A stretch of 64,000 nucleotides of DNA from Burkholderia pyrrocinia (GTDB taxonomy: Bacteria; Pseudomonadota; Gammaproteobacteria; Burkholderiales; Burkholderiaceae): positions 806,001 through 870,000 of the forward strand of contig NZ_CP070979.1 in assembly GCF_018417535.1 (NCBI RefSeq). Reading direction: 5' to 3'. Within the stretch, counting starts at the first letter, position 1, and every line of letters begins with the position of its first letter. Below are positions 35,709 through 45,100 of this stretch, piece by piece. The notes beneath the pieces were generated by a model. It was not told the origin of the DNA and searched no databases. It saw nothing but the letters and a program-made list of their open reading frames with translations. The translations under genes were made by a program, and so were the position numbers.

Positions 35709-36626
35709 TTAGCGTTGTTTTCCGGATTCATCGAAGGCCGTCAAAGGCGTCGGCAGGTTCAGGACCAGTTGCGCGTCTTTTACCACGTCGAGACGCATGA
35801 CAGTGGAGGCGCCAAGCCCGTCGAGCAACTGGCTCAGCGGGCCACCGTGCCGCACCAGTTCGACATCGCGCGGCAACAGGCGCTGGGCGAACGATAGCGT
35901 ATTGGTTTGCACCGACGTCTGGTGCCATTCGCCGTCGATGCGATTGATCATCGTCGTCGTGCCCATCCTCGATTGGGACGCGACGTGGGTGAGCGCAGGC
36001 AGCGGCACGCTCAGGCTCAGATCGGGCCGGCCTCCCGGACCGGCAATGCGGGCACTGGCGGTGGCGTCGAGGTTCACGTCGATATCGGCGAACCACTTCG
36101 GCAACTGATAACCGTGTACGCCGCGAACCCGCGCGATTTCCGTCGTGACCGGCAACGCCAGCACATGCGCGAAGAAGCTCCGGCGGCGCATCGAGTCGAT
36201 CAGCTCCAGCGCATGCGACCCGCGTGCGCCCGGCCGGCGGATCACCACCGCGACAGAGACTTCGTCGTACGGATCGTTGTCGCAGACCGAATACGAAAAG
36301 AAGGTCAGCGCGACCAGCCCTTGCCCGGGGAGCGCGCGCAACGGTTCGAGCGGCACCGGCAGCATGGTCCGCAAACGTTCGAGCGGCGCAACGAACAACA
36401 GTTGAATGCTGCTGGAACGGTAGTAGAAGTTCGGCGCCCAGGTCGGGCCGACCCGCGAAGCGACCTGACGCTTCGGAATCCGGCGGAAAAAATCGATATT
36501 CCCCGCGGCGGGATCGCGCGCCACCTCGTCCAGGTCAGGATTCATCCGGAACCGGTCGTAGTACCCGCCTTCGGGCACGTCGGCCGTGTGCGGCCCGAAT
36601 TCAACCTGTGTAAACCGCCTCTCCAT
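35709..36626 (-). CDS. acetoacetate decarboxylase-like protein
   Basis: 305 residues from ATG 36626. The sequence has the ADC-fold landmarks RSSSIQLLFVAPLERLRTMLPVPLEPLRALPGQGLVALTFFSYSVCDNDPYDEVSVAVVIRRPG and HGYQLPKWFADIDV. In true acetoacetate decarboxylase a Lys-Lys pair forms the Schiff base; here the corresponding stretch is PVTTEIARVRGVHGYQLPKW, and I cannot confirm the catalytic pair, so it may act in another ADC-superfamily reaction. First gene of the adc-like / sdh-like / merR operon behind a MerR-type promoter. Confidence 0.82.
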   Translation of the reverse strand: MERRFTQVEFGPHTADVPEGGYYDRFRMNPDLDEVARDPAAGNIDFFRRIPKRQVASRVGPTWAPNFYYRSSSIQLLFVAPLERLRTMLPVPLEPLRALPGQGLVALTFFSYSVCDNDPYDEVSVAVVIRRPGARGSHALELIDSMRRRSFFAHVLALPVTTEIARVRGVHGYQLPKWFADIDVNLDATASARIAGPGGRPDLSLSVPLPALTHVASQSRMGTTTMINRIDGEWHQTSVQTNTLSFAQRLLPRDVELVRHGGPLSQLLDGLGASTVMRLDVVKDAQLVLNLPTPLTAFDESGKQR

Positions 36627-36701
36627 GTCCGTTGCCTCTCGTCGATGATCGACCGCGGCAGGCAACACCCGAAGCCTGCTGATTCACTGCCGTCAGCAAG
36701 C

Positions 36702-36732
36702 ACTTTAAGATTGAAGTCAACTTCAAGGTCAA
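36702..36732 (-). promoter_or_regulatory. MerR-type promoter with 19-bp spacer operator
   Basis: On the minus strand: -35 TTGACC (36727-36732), a 19-bp spacer (36708-36726) containing the dyad TTGAAGT-TG-ACTTCAA (36711-36726), and -10 TAAAGT (36702-36707). A long spacer filled by a palindrome is the hallmark of MerR-regulated promoters. It lies about 75 bp before the adc-like ATG, and the operon's third gene encodes a MerR protein. Confidence 0.85.
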
Positions 36733-36923
36733 GGCTTCGAATAGAAGAACAAGTCGGTCTTCGATTACGCGACTTGCGGTCGATTCATTTTTTTAACCTT
36801 GAGTTGGTGCATCGTCAAGCCATGGGGACGGCCAACTCCGCCGGACACGCCGCGTCGGCCTGGCGATGACAACAAACGGAAAGACCATCACGGATCGATA
36901 TCGCCCACCGAACAGGAGCAGAC

Positions 36924-36962
36924 ATGGGATACGTCACAACGAAAGCTGAAATCTCAGACTGA
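36924..36962 (+). pseudogene. 5' stub of an alpha/beta-hydrolase (haloperoxidase-like) gene
   Basis: A good ribosome site (AGGAG, 36914-36918) precedes ATG GGA TAC GTC ACA ACG AAA, i.e. MGYVTTK, which matches the usual start of non-haem chloroperoxidase-type alpha/beta hydrolases, then the frame stops after 12 codons (MGYVTTKAEISD). The rest of the gene is missing, and the GST gene now ends at this point. Short, so moderate confidence only. Confidence 0.45.
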
Positions 36963-37655
36963 AGGCCGTCCGCTACCCGCTGCCGAAGGCACCTGGTCAA
37001 GCCCGCGAAGAAAATCGGGTACCGCTTCTCCGATCGACGCAAGATAGCCGGCCATCGCGCCGGCGACCTTCTGCACGGCGGGACGTGCGGTCATCCGCGC
37101 ACGCCACGCGAGCAGGTTCGGCGTCTCTGCCGTCATCGGCGCACCCTTGCGTGCGCCGAACAACTGCGCCATGTAGAACGCGATGTCGGCGTAGGAATAC
37201 GTCCCGGCCAGATATTCGCGATTCGCAAGCACGCGTTCCATACGCCGATAGTATTGCGACGCTTCGGCGCGCGCGGCCTGCGCCGCCGGATCGTCCGGCG
37301 TCGCCTCAAGCCCCATCAGCCGGATGATGTGCGGGAAATAGACTTCGTCGCTGCAGTGTTCGAGCTGACGCGCGATGGCGCGCGCCGCCGGTTGCGCCGG
37401 CCATAGCGCGGGATCGGGCTTCAGGTCCTCGAGATACTCGAATATCTGCGTGGAATCGAAGATCTCCAGCGTGCCGTCCATCAGCACCGGCACCTGCCGC
37501 TTCGGGTTGATGCGCAATACATCGGGATGCTTGGGGTCATAGCCGCGAAGCTGGCTGAACGGCGTCATGACCAGCTCGAAGTCGATACCCTTCTCGTGCG
37601 CCGCAATCTCGACCTTGGCGCCGAACATGCTCAGTGGCCCGGAAATTATCTTCAT
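36954..37655 (-). CDS. glutathione S-transferase family protein
   Basis: 233 residues from ATG 37655. Thioredoxin-like N-terminal domain (KIISGPLSMFGAKVEIAAHEKGIDFELV), cis-Pro segment KRQVPVLMDGTLEIFDSTQIFEYLED, and C-terminal helical domain with EYLAGTYSYADIAFY. The open frame continues upstream to 37823 but without GST features. The catalytic Ser/Cys near residue 10 is the likely glutathione activator. Its 3' end abuts a truncated hydrolase gene on the other strand, evidence of a rearrangement joint. Confidence 0.92.
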   Translation of the reverse strand: MKIISGPLSMFGAKVEIAAHEKGIDFELVMTPFSQLRGYDPKHPDVLRINPKRQVPVLMDGTLEIFDSTQIFEYLEDLKPDPALWPAQPAARAIARQLEHCSDEVYFPHIIRLMGLEATPDDPAAQAARAEASQYYRRMERVLANREYLAGTYSYADIAFYMAQLFGARKGAPMTAETPNLLAWRARMTARPAVQKVAGAMAGYLASIGEAVPDFLRGLDQVPSAAGSGRPSV

Positions 37656-37833
37656 GGCTCGCTCTTCCTTTGCTTTCTCGAATGCGCTCGTGCATGTTTG
37701 AGCTTGTTCTCGATGGAACGGATCAAGCATGCCGCAAAGCATAAGCCCGATAACATGACACCTCATGTCAGGTATTTGAGGTAACGTGTCGCTCATGAAA
37801 GCCAGTCGCCTGTTGTCGATCATGATGATGCTG

Positions 37834-38013
37834 CAGGCGGCGCTGGGCGTCGAGCCCCTGCGCGAGGCGCTCGTTTTCGAGCAAGTTGGTGCGAAACACC
37901 TCGAACGCGCGCGCCAGCTCGCCGATCTCGTCGGGCCGGTGCGTCGACGGCACGCGGCCCGACGTGATGCCCATTGCGAGCCGCGTCATCACGCGCGTCA
38001 TCGGCTGCAGCTT
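37834..38013 (-). pseudogene. HAMP-domain remnant of a sensor histidine kinase
   Basis: About 60 codons reading LQPMTRVMTRLAMGITSGRVP...RPDEIGELARAFEVFRTNLLENERLAQ, a clear HAMP linker from a membrane histidine kinase. It begins 20 bp after the response-regulator stop, the usual place for the kinase gene, but the N-terminal sensor and membrane segment and all of the DHp and ATPase domains are missing. The kinase of this two-component system has been deleted. Confidence 0.8.
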
Positions 38014-38032
38014 CTGCGGGATGCGACTCGCA

Positions 38033-38755
38033 TCAAACACGCACGACCCGCGCGGCAAACACGTAGCCGATGCCACGCCGTGTCCGGACGTAGGTCGGCT
38101 GCTCCGGGTTCGGCTCGATCTTGCGGCGCAGGCGCAGGATCAGTACATCGATCGTGCGGTCGTAGACATCGATGCCGAAGCCGCGCGTGTGCTCGAGCAG
38201 TTGGTCGCGCGACCAGACACGCGACGGCTGCTGCACCATCGCGGCGAGCAGCCCGAACTCTCCTTGCGTCAACGCGCACGGCACGCCGTCGCGCGTCAGC
38301 GTGCGCGCGGCCAGGTCCATCATCCAGCCGTCGAAGCAAAAGCGCGGGCCGCCGCCGTTCGCCGCGGGGCGCGGCATCGACAGCTCGGTCGTGCGGCGCA
38401 ACTGCGCGCGTACGCGCGCGATCAGCTCGCGTCCGGAGAACGGCTTTGTGACGAAATCGTCCGCCGCCGTCTCGAGCCCGAGCACGCGGTCCGTTTCGTC
38501 GCCGAGCCCACTCATCATGATGATGGAAACGTCCGACTGGCGCCGCAACTCACGCGCGACCGTCAAACCGTCCTCGCCGCGAAGCTTCAGGTCGAGCAGC
38601 ACGAGCGCGGGCGGCAAGGCGGCGATTTGCTGCTGCATGCATGCCGCACTGTCGGCCGTCGAAACATGGAAGCCGGCTTCCTCCAGCACGCCTTGCAGCC
38701 AGTCGCGCACTTCCGGATCGTCGTCCAGCACCAGGATCCGATGTTTTTCCGACAT
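38033..38755 (-). CDS. OmpR-family response regulator (partner kinase lost)
   Basis: 240 residues from ATG 38755. Receiver domain: acidic triad in ILVLDDDPEVRDWL, phospho-acceptor Asp in LVLLDLKLRGEDG, and the signalling Lys in FVTKPFSGREL. C-terminal winged helix of the OmpR/PhoB type (LTQGEFGLLAAMVQQPSRVWSRDQLLEHTRG, then VLRLRRKIEPNPEQPTYVRTRRGIGYVF). It acts as a phosphorylation-dependent DNA-binding regulator. A good SD (GGAGGAGGCACGT) precedes the ATG. The kinase normally following it survives only as a HAMP scrap, so it may be orphan, cross-talking or inactive. Confidence 0.93.
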   Translation of the reverse strand: MSEKHRILVLDDDPEVRDWLQGVLEEAGFHVSTADSAACMQQQIAALPPALVLLDLKLRGEDGLTVARELRRQSDVSIIMMSGLGDETDRVLGLETAADDFVTKPFSGRELIARVRAQLRRTTELSMPRPAANGGGPRFCFDGWMMDLAARTLTRDGVPCALTQGEFGLLAAMVQQPSRVWSRDQLLEHTRGFGIDVYDRTIDVLILRLRRKIEPNPEQPTYVRTRRGIGYVFAARVVRV

Positions 38756-38804
38756 ACGTGCCTCCTCCTCCAAGCCAATCGCGCGCCGTGTGGTAAACAA
38801 CCGC

Positions 38805-38902
38805 GCGCCTTCGGATCGACCGGTGGCTCGCTCGCCACGCCGAACACGTCGGCCGCGCGCTCCTGCAACTGCCGCTTCCATTTCGCGATCTGGTTCGGAT
38901 GT
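38805..38902 (-). mobile_element. IS3-family transposase (OrfA) fragment
   Basis: A minus-strand frame reads HPNQIAKWKRQLQERAADVFGVASEPPVDPKA, the C-terminal half of the helix-turn-helix OrfA of IS3-family elements. No start, no OrfB and no inverted repeats are seen, so this is a scrap. Confidence 0.72.
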
Positions 38903-38920
38903 CGACACGGTCGCCAGCGC

Positions 38921-39074
38921 ACAGGCCAGTGCCAACCTGTACTCGCTCGTTGAGACGTGCAAGGTGAATGGCGTTGAGCCGTATCGCTATCGCGTCTGGT
39001 TGTTCGAGAAGCTATCGCTCGCTTCAACCGCTGACGACTATGCCGTCCTCATGCCTGCCGCTCCCACGCTCTGA
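38921..39074 (+). mobile_element. IS66-family transposase C-terminal fragment
   Basis: A plus-strand frame reads ANLYSLVETCKVNGVEPYRYRVWLFEKL and STADDYAVLMP, matching the C-terminus of IS66 TnpC. Only about 50 codons are present and they directly abut the IS3 scrap, a composite of two deletions. Confidence 0.75.
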
Positions 39075-39121
39075 AGGGCGTCGCTGAAAGACCGCTTGCG
39101 TTATTTCGAAGCGCAAGAACA

Positions 39122-39919
39122 TCATGGCAACGGCTCCGCCCTGCCGAACAAATAGCCCTGTGCGAGCACGTTCGGAAACTGTCGGATCCAATTCGCTTGC
39201 CTCTCGCTCTCCACACCTTCGATGACGATCGACAATCCGAGCTTGCGCGCAATTTCAATCGTGGCGGCGACGATTGCGCACATCCGCTCGTCATACGGAA
39301 TATCGGCTGAAAGAGATCGATCCACCTTCACTCCGCTGACCGGATATCGCCACAAGTTGGCGAGCGACGAATAGCCCGTACCAAAATCGTCCATGACGAC
39401 CTCAATGCCCATCGCATGCAATTCCTCGAATTGAGCCATGACCTGATCGGACTGTCCGAGAGTCGCCGTTTCCGTAACCTCCAGAATCAGTTGATCCGGC
39501 AAGACATCGAATCGCTCCAGCATGGAACGTATCGAATCAGGCACCCCTCCTGTAGTGAGACAGACCGCCGACAGATTGACGGATACGGGCACTTTCGGAC
39601 GGGTCTGGCGCTCTGCCTTGAGCATGCGACACACCTGCTCCAGCACTTCATTCGTAATATCGAGAATGATGCCCGTGCGCTCCGCCGTTTCGATAAAGGT
39701 GCCCGGCATGACTACCCCTTTCGTCGGATGCCTCCAACGAACAAGCGCCTCGCGCGACATGACGACATTCGATGCGATATCCACGACCGGTTGATACGCG
39801 ACGAAGAACTCATGACGCGACAACGCGACACGCAGATCATCGTGGAGAACGGCATCGGCGTGCTGTATCGTGCTTGTGCTCGCGATATGATGTTGGTCCT
39901 TCCGCATAGCGCCTCCCAT
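39122..39919 (-). CDS. EAL-domain protein (c-di-GMP phosphodiesterase)
   Basis: 265 residues, a single EAL domain without sensor or GGDEF module. Catalytic elements are all present: EALVRW (the EAL motif), VSVNLSAV, ILEVTETATL, VVMDDFGTGYSSL, VKVDRSLS, VIEGVES, and QGYLFGRAEPL. It should hydrolyse c-di-GMP in the cytosol, and it sits in the adhesin locus on the same strand as the H-NS and OmpA genes, so a link to surface adhesion and biofilm is plausible. Start at 39919 or 39907 is uncertain. Confidence 0.92.
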   Translation of the reverse strand: MGGAMRKDQHHIASTSTIQHADAVLHDDLRVALSRHEFFVAYQPVVDIASNVVMSREALVRWRHPTKGVVMPGTFIETAERTGIILDITNEVLEQVCRMLKAERQTRPKVPVSVNLSAVCLTTGGVPDSIRSMLERFDVLPDQLILEVTETATLGQSDQVMAQFEELHAMGIEVVMDDFGTGYSSLANLWRYPVSGVKVDRSLSADIPYDERMCAIVAATIEIARKLGLSIVIEGVESERQANWIRQFPNVLAQGYLFGRAEPLP

Positions 39920-40083
39920 GTCTTTTGTGCCATCGCTACATACATTTCAACGTCGGCGCTTGGCCCGATCGGAGGGTGTGTACGACAGGCAGCTCAGGAT
40001 TACCTTCAGCAATTGCTCGACGTTCTTCCAGTCACGCACATGCGCATAGCCGATGACCGCGCCGTCCGGATGTCGCGAGCGAC
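39920..40083. other. gap between EAL and H-NS genes, possible gene tail
   Basis: 164 bp. A minus-strand frame reads RHPDGAVIGYAHVRDWKNVEQLL and ends near 39951; it looks protein-like and could be the tail of a lost gene, but I do not recognise the family. No other feature seen. Confidence 0.25.
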
Positions 40084-40425
40084 CTAGCTTTCCGCGCCTC
40101 GTCCAGAATCATCCTGCTGTCGAGACGCTTCATCGGGCGACGTGATCCGAAACCGCTCGAGATCCTGGCCCACCAGCCAACGCGGCATGCGCCCGCGCCC
40201 GGACCACGTCACGCCTGTTTTGGGATTCCAGTACTTCGGCTTGACCGGACTGCGCAAGCGCCGATCCCCATGATGCTGCGCCAGCACATCACGAATGGGA
40301 ACGCCATTCTCCGCGAGCAGCTCCATGACGCGCTCCGCAATGAGATGCGCCTCACGGTCTCGGGCTGCGTCGATTTCCTTCTTCAATATGTCGAGTTGAA
40401 TCAATAACTCGCGATATGTACTCAT
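40084..40425 (-). CDS. H-NS-family nucleoid-associated protein in adhesin locus
   Basis: 113 residues from ATG 40425 (MSTYRELLIQLDILKKE). N-terminal coiled-coil for oligomerisation and a C-terminal H-NS DNA-binding domain: YWNPKTGVTWSGRGRMPRWLVGQDLERF, the SGRGRxPxW core contacting the minor groove. A second H-NS-like protein is at 23815-24114. Its position within the adhesin cluster, and the AT-rich DNA upstream of the adhesin, suggest it tunes adhesin expression. Trimeric-adhesin clusters with an H-NS gene are known from B. cenocepacia (from memory). Confidence 0.92.
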   Translation of the reverse strand: MSTYRELLIQLDILKKEIDAARDREAHLIAERVMELLAENGVPIRDVLAQHHGDRRLRSPVKPKYWNPKTGVTWSGRGRMPRWLVGQDLERFRITSPDEASRQQDDSGRGAES

Positions 40426-40496
40426 GGCAGTTTCTCGTCGATACGTGTCTGTCGGGTCACACGTTGCCCGGTAATGCCCAATGTGCATCGGCCCGT

Positions 40497-41159
40497 CTAC
40501 CGTCCCGCGCCCCAATGGAATTCCGTTTGGCGACGGACGATCAGGCAACTCGGCGGCGCATCGATCAGCGTCACCGTTTCGCGCGGCCGGGCCGGATTGA
40601 CATAGACCGTCACTGCCTTGACCAAGGGCGTGCTTTTGTATCCGGCCAAGGTCGAGCGAACGACTTCCTTGCATGACGTCGGTGCGCTGGAAATCCGCTC
40701 GACCAGAATCGTGCATCCTCCCGAAGTGGACGGAACGGTTGTCAGTGACAGGACCGCGGACGTGTCCTGATATTCCAGGCCGGAGAGAGAAAAGAATGGT
40801 TCTCCGTCCGGGTTGTTGCGATCCCAGTCGAGCGCGACATCCGTGTGCTTCGCCTGCGCAAACATGCGATTGGACACCTGATCCACGGCAGCCTGGCAGC
40901 GGCGCACGCCGATTGTCCGTGCGGCCTGGGCCAGTACCGTTTGGGAACGATTGGGTGCCTCCGGCGGCAACATCGAATCGGATTGAGCGACGGCCACCTG
41001 CGAGCAGAGCATCGTCATCATGGCTATGGCCCATGCCGACCTCAGCCGCGCGACGCGCTTCAATTTCGTCAAAAGAGCGCGCACATGCGGATTCGACTTG
41101 CACGGAGCAATGTGCAATACATTGATCGGACAACTTCCAAAATTGATATGTCTACGCAC
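40497..41159 (-). CDS. secreted protein of unknown function in adhesin locus
   Basis: 220 residues. An N-terminal segment is followed by a probable signal sequence (LRSAWAIAMMTMLCSQVAVAQ); the mature protein contains a few Cys (for example RRCQAAVDQV and SCKEVV) that could form disulfides. No recognised domain. It lies between the OmpA-type lipoprotein and H-NS genes of the adhesin locus on the same strand, with a terminator just upstream of it, so it has its own promoter. A periplasmic or surface accessory role is a guess from context. Confidence 0.6.
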   Translation of the reverse strand: MRRHINFGSCPINVLHIAPCKSNPHVRALLTKLKRVARLRSAWAIAMMTMLCSQVAVAQSDSMLPPEAPNRSQTVLAQAARTIGVRRCQAAVDQVSNRMFAQAKHTDVALDWDRNNPDGEPFFSLSGLEYQDTSAVLSLTTVPSTSGGCTILVERISSAPTSCKEVVRSTLAGYKSTPLVKAVTVYVNPARPRETVTLIDAPPSCLIVRRQTEFHWGAGR

Positions 41160-41210
41160 GGCGCAATGAAACCGGAAGGACTGCCTTGCCTAGGGCCGTC
41201 CAATTCAATG

Positions 41211-41244
41211 AAAAAAAGGGGAACGCCCATACGAGGGCGCTCCC
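41211..41244 (-). terminator. intrinsic terminator after the adhesin-OmpA unit
   Basis: On the minus strand GGGAGCGCCC, a 6-nt loop and GGGCGTTCCCC form a stem that is followed by seven T. It lies about 85 bp downstream of the OmpA-type lipoprotein stop and separates it from the secreted unknown. Confidence 0.8.
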
Positions 41245-41328
41245 ACCACCAAGACACGACCCATCTGACGATCTGACCCGAGGCAGTCAAAACCACCACT
41301 GCGATGGATCCGTGTCCCTGGTAACCCT

Positions 41329-42021
41329 CTATCGCTTGCCGATATCCATCATCACCTCGACTCGCCGGTTCCTTGCCCGGCCGCCTTCGGTTGCATTCGA
41401 GTCGACAGGATCCGCCTTGCCGTAGCCGTGGCTCACAAAGCGTTCCGCCTTGAGCCCGTGCTCCTGAAGATAGTTCGCGACGGCGCGTGCGCGACGCTCG
41501 GAAAGATCCTGGTTATACGCTTCCGATCCGACCGAGTCGGTGTAACCGTTAACCGTCAACGTGCCGATCCGCACGCCTCCAGCCAGTTTGATCAGCTCGT
41601 CCAGCCGCGTCTGTGCTGCAGGCTTCAGCGTGGCCTTTGCAGTGTCGAAATTCGCGTCGGCACTCAATGACACGGTTTTCGGCAACATCGGTGCGGACGA
41701 CGCAGCCGCGGGCGCGGCCGGTTCGGCCACAGCGCGCGCGCCACATTGGAACGTGATGTTCCGATCGTCCTGCTTGCCGTCGGTCGTGACGCCCATGCGG
41801 GATTCACCGGAGAGCATCCTGACCGGCTGCCCCTTGCAGATTGCGTCCGCCTGCTTTCGGCAGGCGTCCGGCCCTTCGAACAATCCATAGCAGGTCACTC
41901 GATTGGCTGGCTCGCCATTGGGCAACGTGACCGTATAAGCCGAGTAGGTCGGCCCCGACGCACTCGTGCACCCCGCGAGCAACGCCAGACCGAGCAAGAA
42001 TGCAGATTTTCCGGAAGACAT
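41329..42021 (-). CDS. OmpA-domain lipoprotein of the adhesin locus
   Basis: 230 residues. Lipobox LALLAGCTS gives a lipid-modified Cys at residue 18. A mid-section with several Cys (VTCYGLFEGPDACRKQADAICKG) precedes the C-terminal OmpA/MotB peptidoglycan-binding domain: LTVNGYTDSVGSEAYNQDLSERRARAVANYLQEHGL and VSHGYGKADPVDSNATEGGRARNRRVEV. It should anchor to the outer membrane and hold the peptidoglycan. It is 89 bp downstream of the giant adhesin gene on the same strand, with a hairpin between, and probably is co-transcribed, perhaps supporting adhesin export or anchoring. Confidence 0.93.
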   Translation of the reverse strand: MSSGKSAFLLGLALLAGCTSASGPTYSAYTVTLPNGEPANRVTCYGLFEGPDACRKQADAICKGQPVRMLSGESRMGVTTDGKQDDRNITFQCGARAVAEPAAPAAASSAPMLPKTVSLSADANFDTAKATLKPAAQTRLDELIKLAGGVRIGTLTVNGYTDSVGSEAYNQDLSERRARAVANYLQEHGLKAERFVSHGYGKADPVDSNATEGGRARNRRVEVMMDIGKR

Positions 42022-42070
42022 GATGTCCCTTTGTGTGTTGTCTCATGGTGGTATGGCGGTTGGCGAACGT

Positions 42071-42095
42071 ATCGGGACACGCGCGGCATCCCGAT
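42071..42095 (-). other. hairpin between adhesin and OmpA genes
   Basis: ATCGGGA and TCCCGAT form a perfect 7-bp stem with an 11-nt loop, just after the adhesin stop. There is no U-tract, so it may moderate rather than end transcription into the OmpA gene. Confidence 0.35.
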
Positions 42096-42110
42096 GCGCT
42101 TATCGCTCGA

Positions 42111-45100
42111 TTACCACTGGTAACCCATACCCACGCCGTACGTATAACCCGTGCTGCTACCGCTCACGCCTCCCTTCAACTTCAGGTTCTCGGTCACGCG
42201 CGCGGTGAAGCCCACTGCGACAGCGCTGTAGCCCTGATAGCTTCCGCCGCCGATCCCGATCGAGAGCGTCTTGCCGGCATCGACCTCCGGAATCATCGTC
42301 AGCGCGGTCGCGGCCGCGATACCCGCGTATGCCTTGCGGGTCACGTCGCTAACATTGGACTGCAAAGCGCCGAGCTGCGACACGTTCACCGCATCCGTCG
42401 GATTGACACCCGCTGCGACGTTGGTAATGCGCCGCTCGCTGCCCTGCGCCCCGACCGATACCGTGTTCGCCTCGGTCGCCATCGAGTTCGCGCCCAGCGC
42501 CACGGCGTTCGGCGCCATCGCAATCGCGCCCTGGCCGATCGCTGTAGCATTGCTGCCCGACACCAGCGCCTTCGCGCCGATCACGGTTCCACCGTCGCCG
42601 TTCGCGCTTGCGCCGTTGCCGAGCGCCACGGCGTTGGCCTGAGACGCAACCGCGTTTGTGCCGATCGCAACGGCGTTCGCTCCTGTCGCGCCGTTGTTGT
42701 TGCTATTGCCTTGCTTCGAGCCACCATCGTTGACGCTGACGTAATCCGTATTTCCGCCGACAGTTGTCGTCGAAAGGCGACTAATGCTCGTCGACAGTGC
42801 CGTAATCAGCGTGGTATTGGATCCCTGGCTCGTCGACAGCGATGCAACGTTCGACATCGTCGACGTCGACAGGCTGTTGATCGCCTGAATCGTCGTGTAC
42901 AACTGCGAGCCGTTGATCGCGTCCGTGCTCGTTGCCGTTACTCGACCTGCGGCCACGTTGGTGATCTGGCGTTCCGCGCCAGGTGCGCCCACGCTCACCA
43001 CGCTGACCGGTGTCGCACCAGCGAACGTATAGCTCACCCCACCGATCGTCGCCCCGGCAGTCGGACTGGCGGCCGCGGTGACCGCGCCAAAGCCAAGCGC
43101 CACGTCGCCGGCGTTGTTCGCCACAGCGTTCGGGCCGATTGCCACCGCGTTGGTGCCAAGCGCCTGACTGTCCGGCAATGTCGAATTTGCGTGGAAGTAC
43201 TTGATACCGCCGCCGTTGACGATGTTATTGACGGTGTTGCCGAGATTGTCGACAGCCTGATCGGTCGCGTACAGTTGTGAACCGTTGACCGCATCCGTGC
43301 TCGTCGCCGTCACCCGGCCCGCCGCTACGTTCGTAACCTGGCGTTCGGCGCCCGGCGCGCCCACGCTCACCACGCTGGTCGGCGTCGTGCCCGCGTAGTT
43401 GTACGTCGCCCCGCCGATCGTCCCCGTCGCCGTCGGGTTCGGCGCCGTCGTCACCGAACCTGAGCCCAGCGCGACGCTGTTCGCGTTCGACGCCACGGCG
43501 TTCTGGCCGATCGCCACCGCGCCGCTGGCGCTCGCGCTCGAGCCGTCGCCGACCGCTACCGCGCTTGCACCCGCCGCCGTCGCGTTCGTGCCCGCCGCCA
43601 GCGCGTTGATCCCGGTTGCGCCATCGTTGTTGTAGTTACCTTGCTGCGTCCCGTTGTCGTTCACGCTGTAGTAGTGCGCTTTCGCGCCAGCGATGGCGGT
43701 CGAGGTTGAAGTCGACAGCGACGTGATCGAGCTGGTCGCGGTCGACAGGCCCGTCGACGTGGTTGTCGACAACGAAGTCACCGTGCTGTTGGTGGTGCTC
43801 AAGCCCGTCGACAGCGAACCGATGCCGGTCGAGGTCGACGTCGACAGTGACGTGATTGCGCTATTGGTCGTCGACAGACCCGTCGACGTGGATGTCGACA
43901 ACGAGGTCACAGTACTGGCCGTCGTGCTCAGACTGGTCGACAGCGAACCGATACCGGTCGAGGTCGACGTGGACAGTGACGCGATTGAACTCGTCGCAGT
44001 CGACAGGCCTGTCGAAGCAGACGTCGACAGGCTATTGATCGCCGTGTTCGTCGCGAACAGTTGCGAACCGTTGATCGCGTCCGTGCTGGTCGCCGTCATC
44101 TGGCCTGCCGCCACGTTCGTGATCTGGCGTTCTGCACCCGGCGCGCCTACGCTCACCACGCTGGTCGGCGTCGTGCCCGCATAGTTGTACGTCACCCCGC
44201 CGATCGTGCTTGTCGCCGTCGGGTTCGGCGCCGCCGTCACCGAACCGGATCCCAGTGCGACATCGTTCGCATTGGTTGCCACTGCGCTCGAACCGAACGC
44301 GAGCGAACCCACGCCGCTCGCCGTCGACGTGTTGCCCAGTGCAACGGAACCTTGACCTATCGCCGAGTTCGCATTGCCGAGTGCTACCGCGCCCTGACCG
44401 TTGGACGTGTTGTTCGCGCCCATCGCCAACGCGCCTGTGCCGATTGCCACGTTCGGATCGCCGATCGCCACCGCGCCGTCGCCGCTCGCCGTATTGCCCA
44501 CGCCGATCGATACGGCTTGGCCGCCCGTAGCCATCGCATTCTGGCCAATCGCCACCGCACCACCTGAGTTCGCGTTCGCGCCGTCGCCAACCGCTACCGC
44601 GCTTGCCCCTGCCGCCGTCGCGTTCGTGCCCGCCGCCAGCGCGTTGATCCCGGTTGCGCCGTTGTTGTTGTAGTTGCGTTGCTGTGTTCCGTTGTCGTTC
44701 ACACTGTAGTAGTGGGTCTTCGCTGCGTTCACTGCCGTCGAGGTCGAAGTCGACAGCGACGCTACCGAGCTGTTCGTCGTGCTCAGGCCGGTCGACAGCG
44801 AACCGATGCCGGTCGAGGTCGATGTGGACAGTGACGTGATCGAGCTATTAGCCGTCGACAGACCCGTCGACGTGGACGTCGACAGACTGTTGATCGCCGT
44901 GTTCGTCGCGAACAGTTGCGAACCGTTGATCGCGTCCGTGCTGGTCGCCGTTACCTGGCCTGCCGCCACGTTCGTGACCTGACGTTCGGCGCCCGGCGCG
45001 CCCACACTCACCACGCTGCTCGGCGTCGTGCCCGCGTAGTTGTACGTCGCCCCGCCGATCGTGCCCGTCGCCGTCGGGTTCGGCGCCGCCGTCACCGAAC

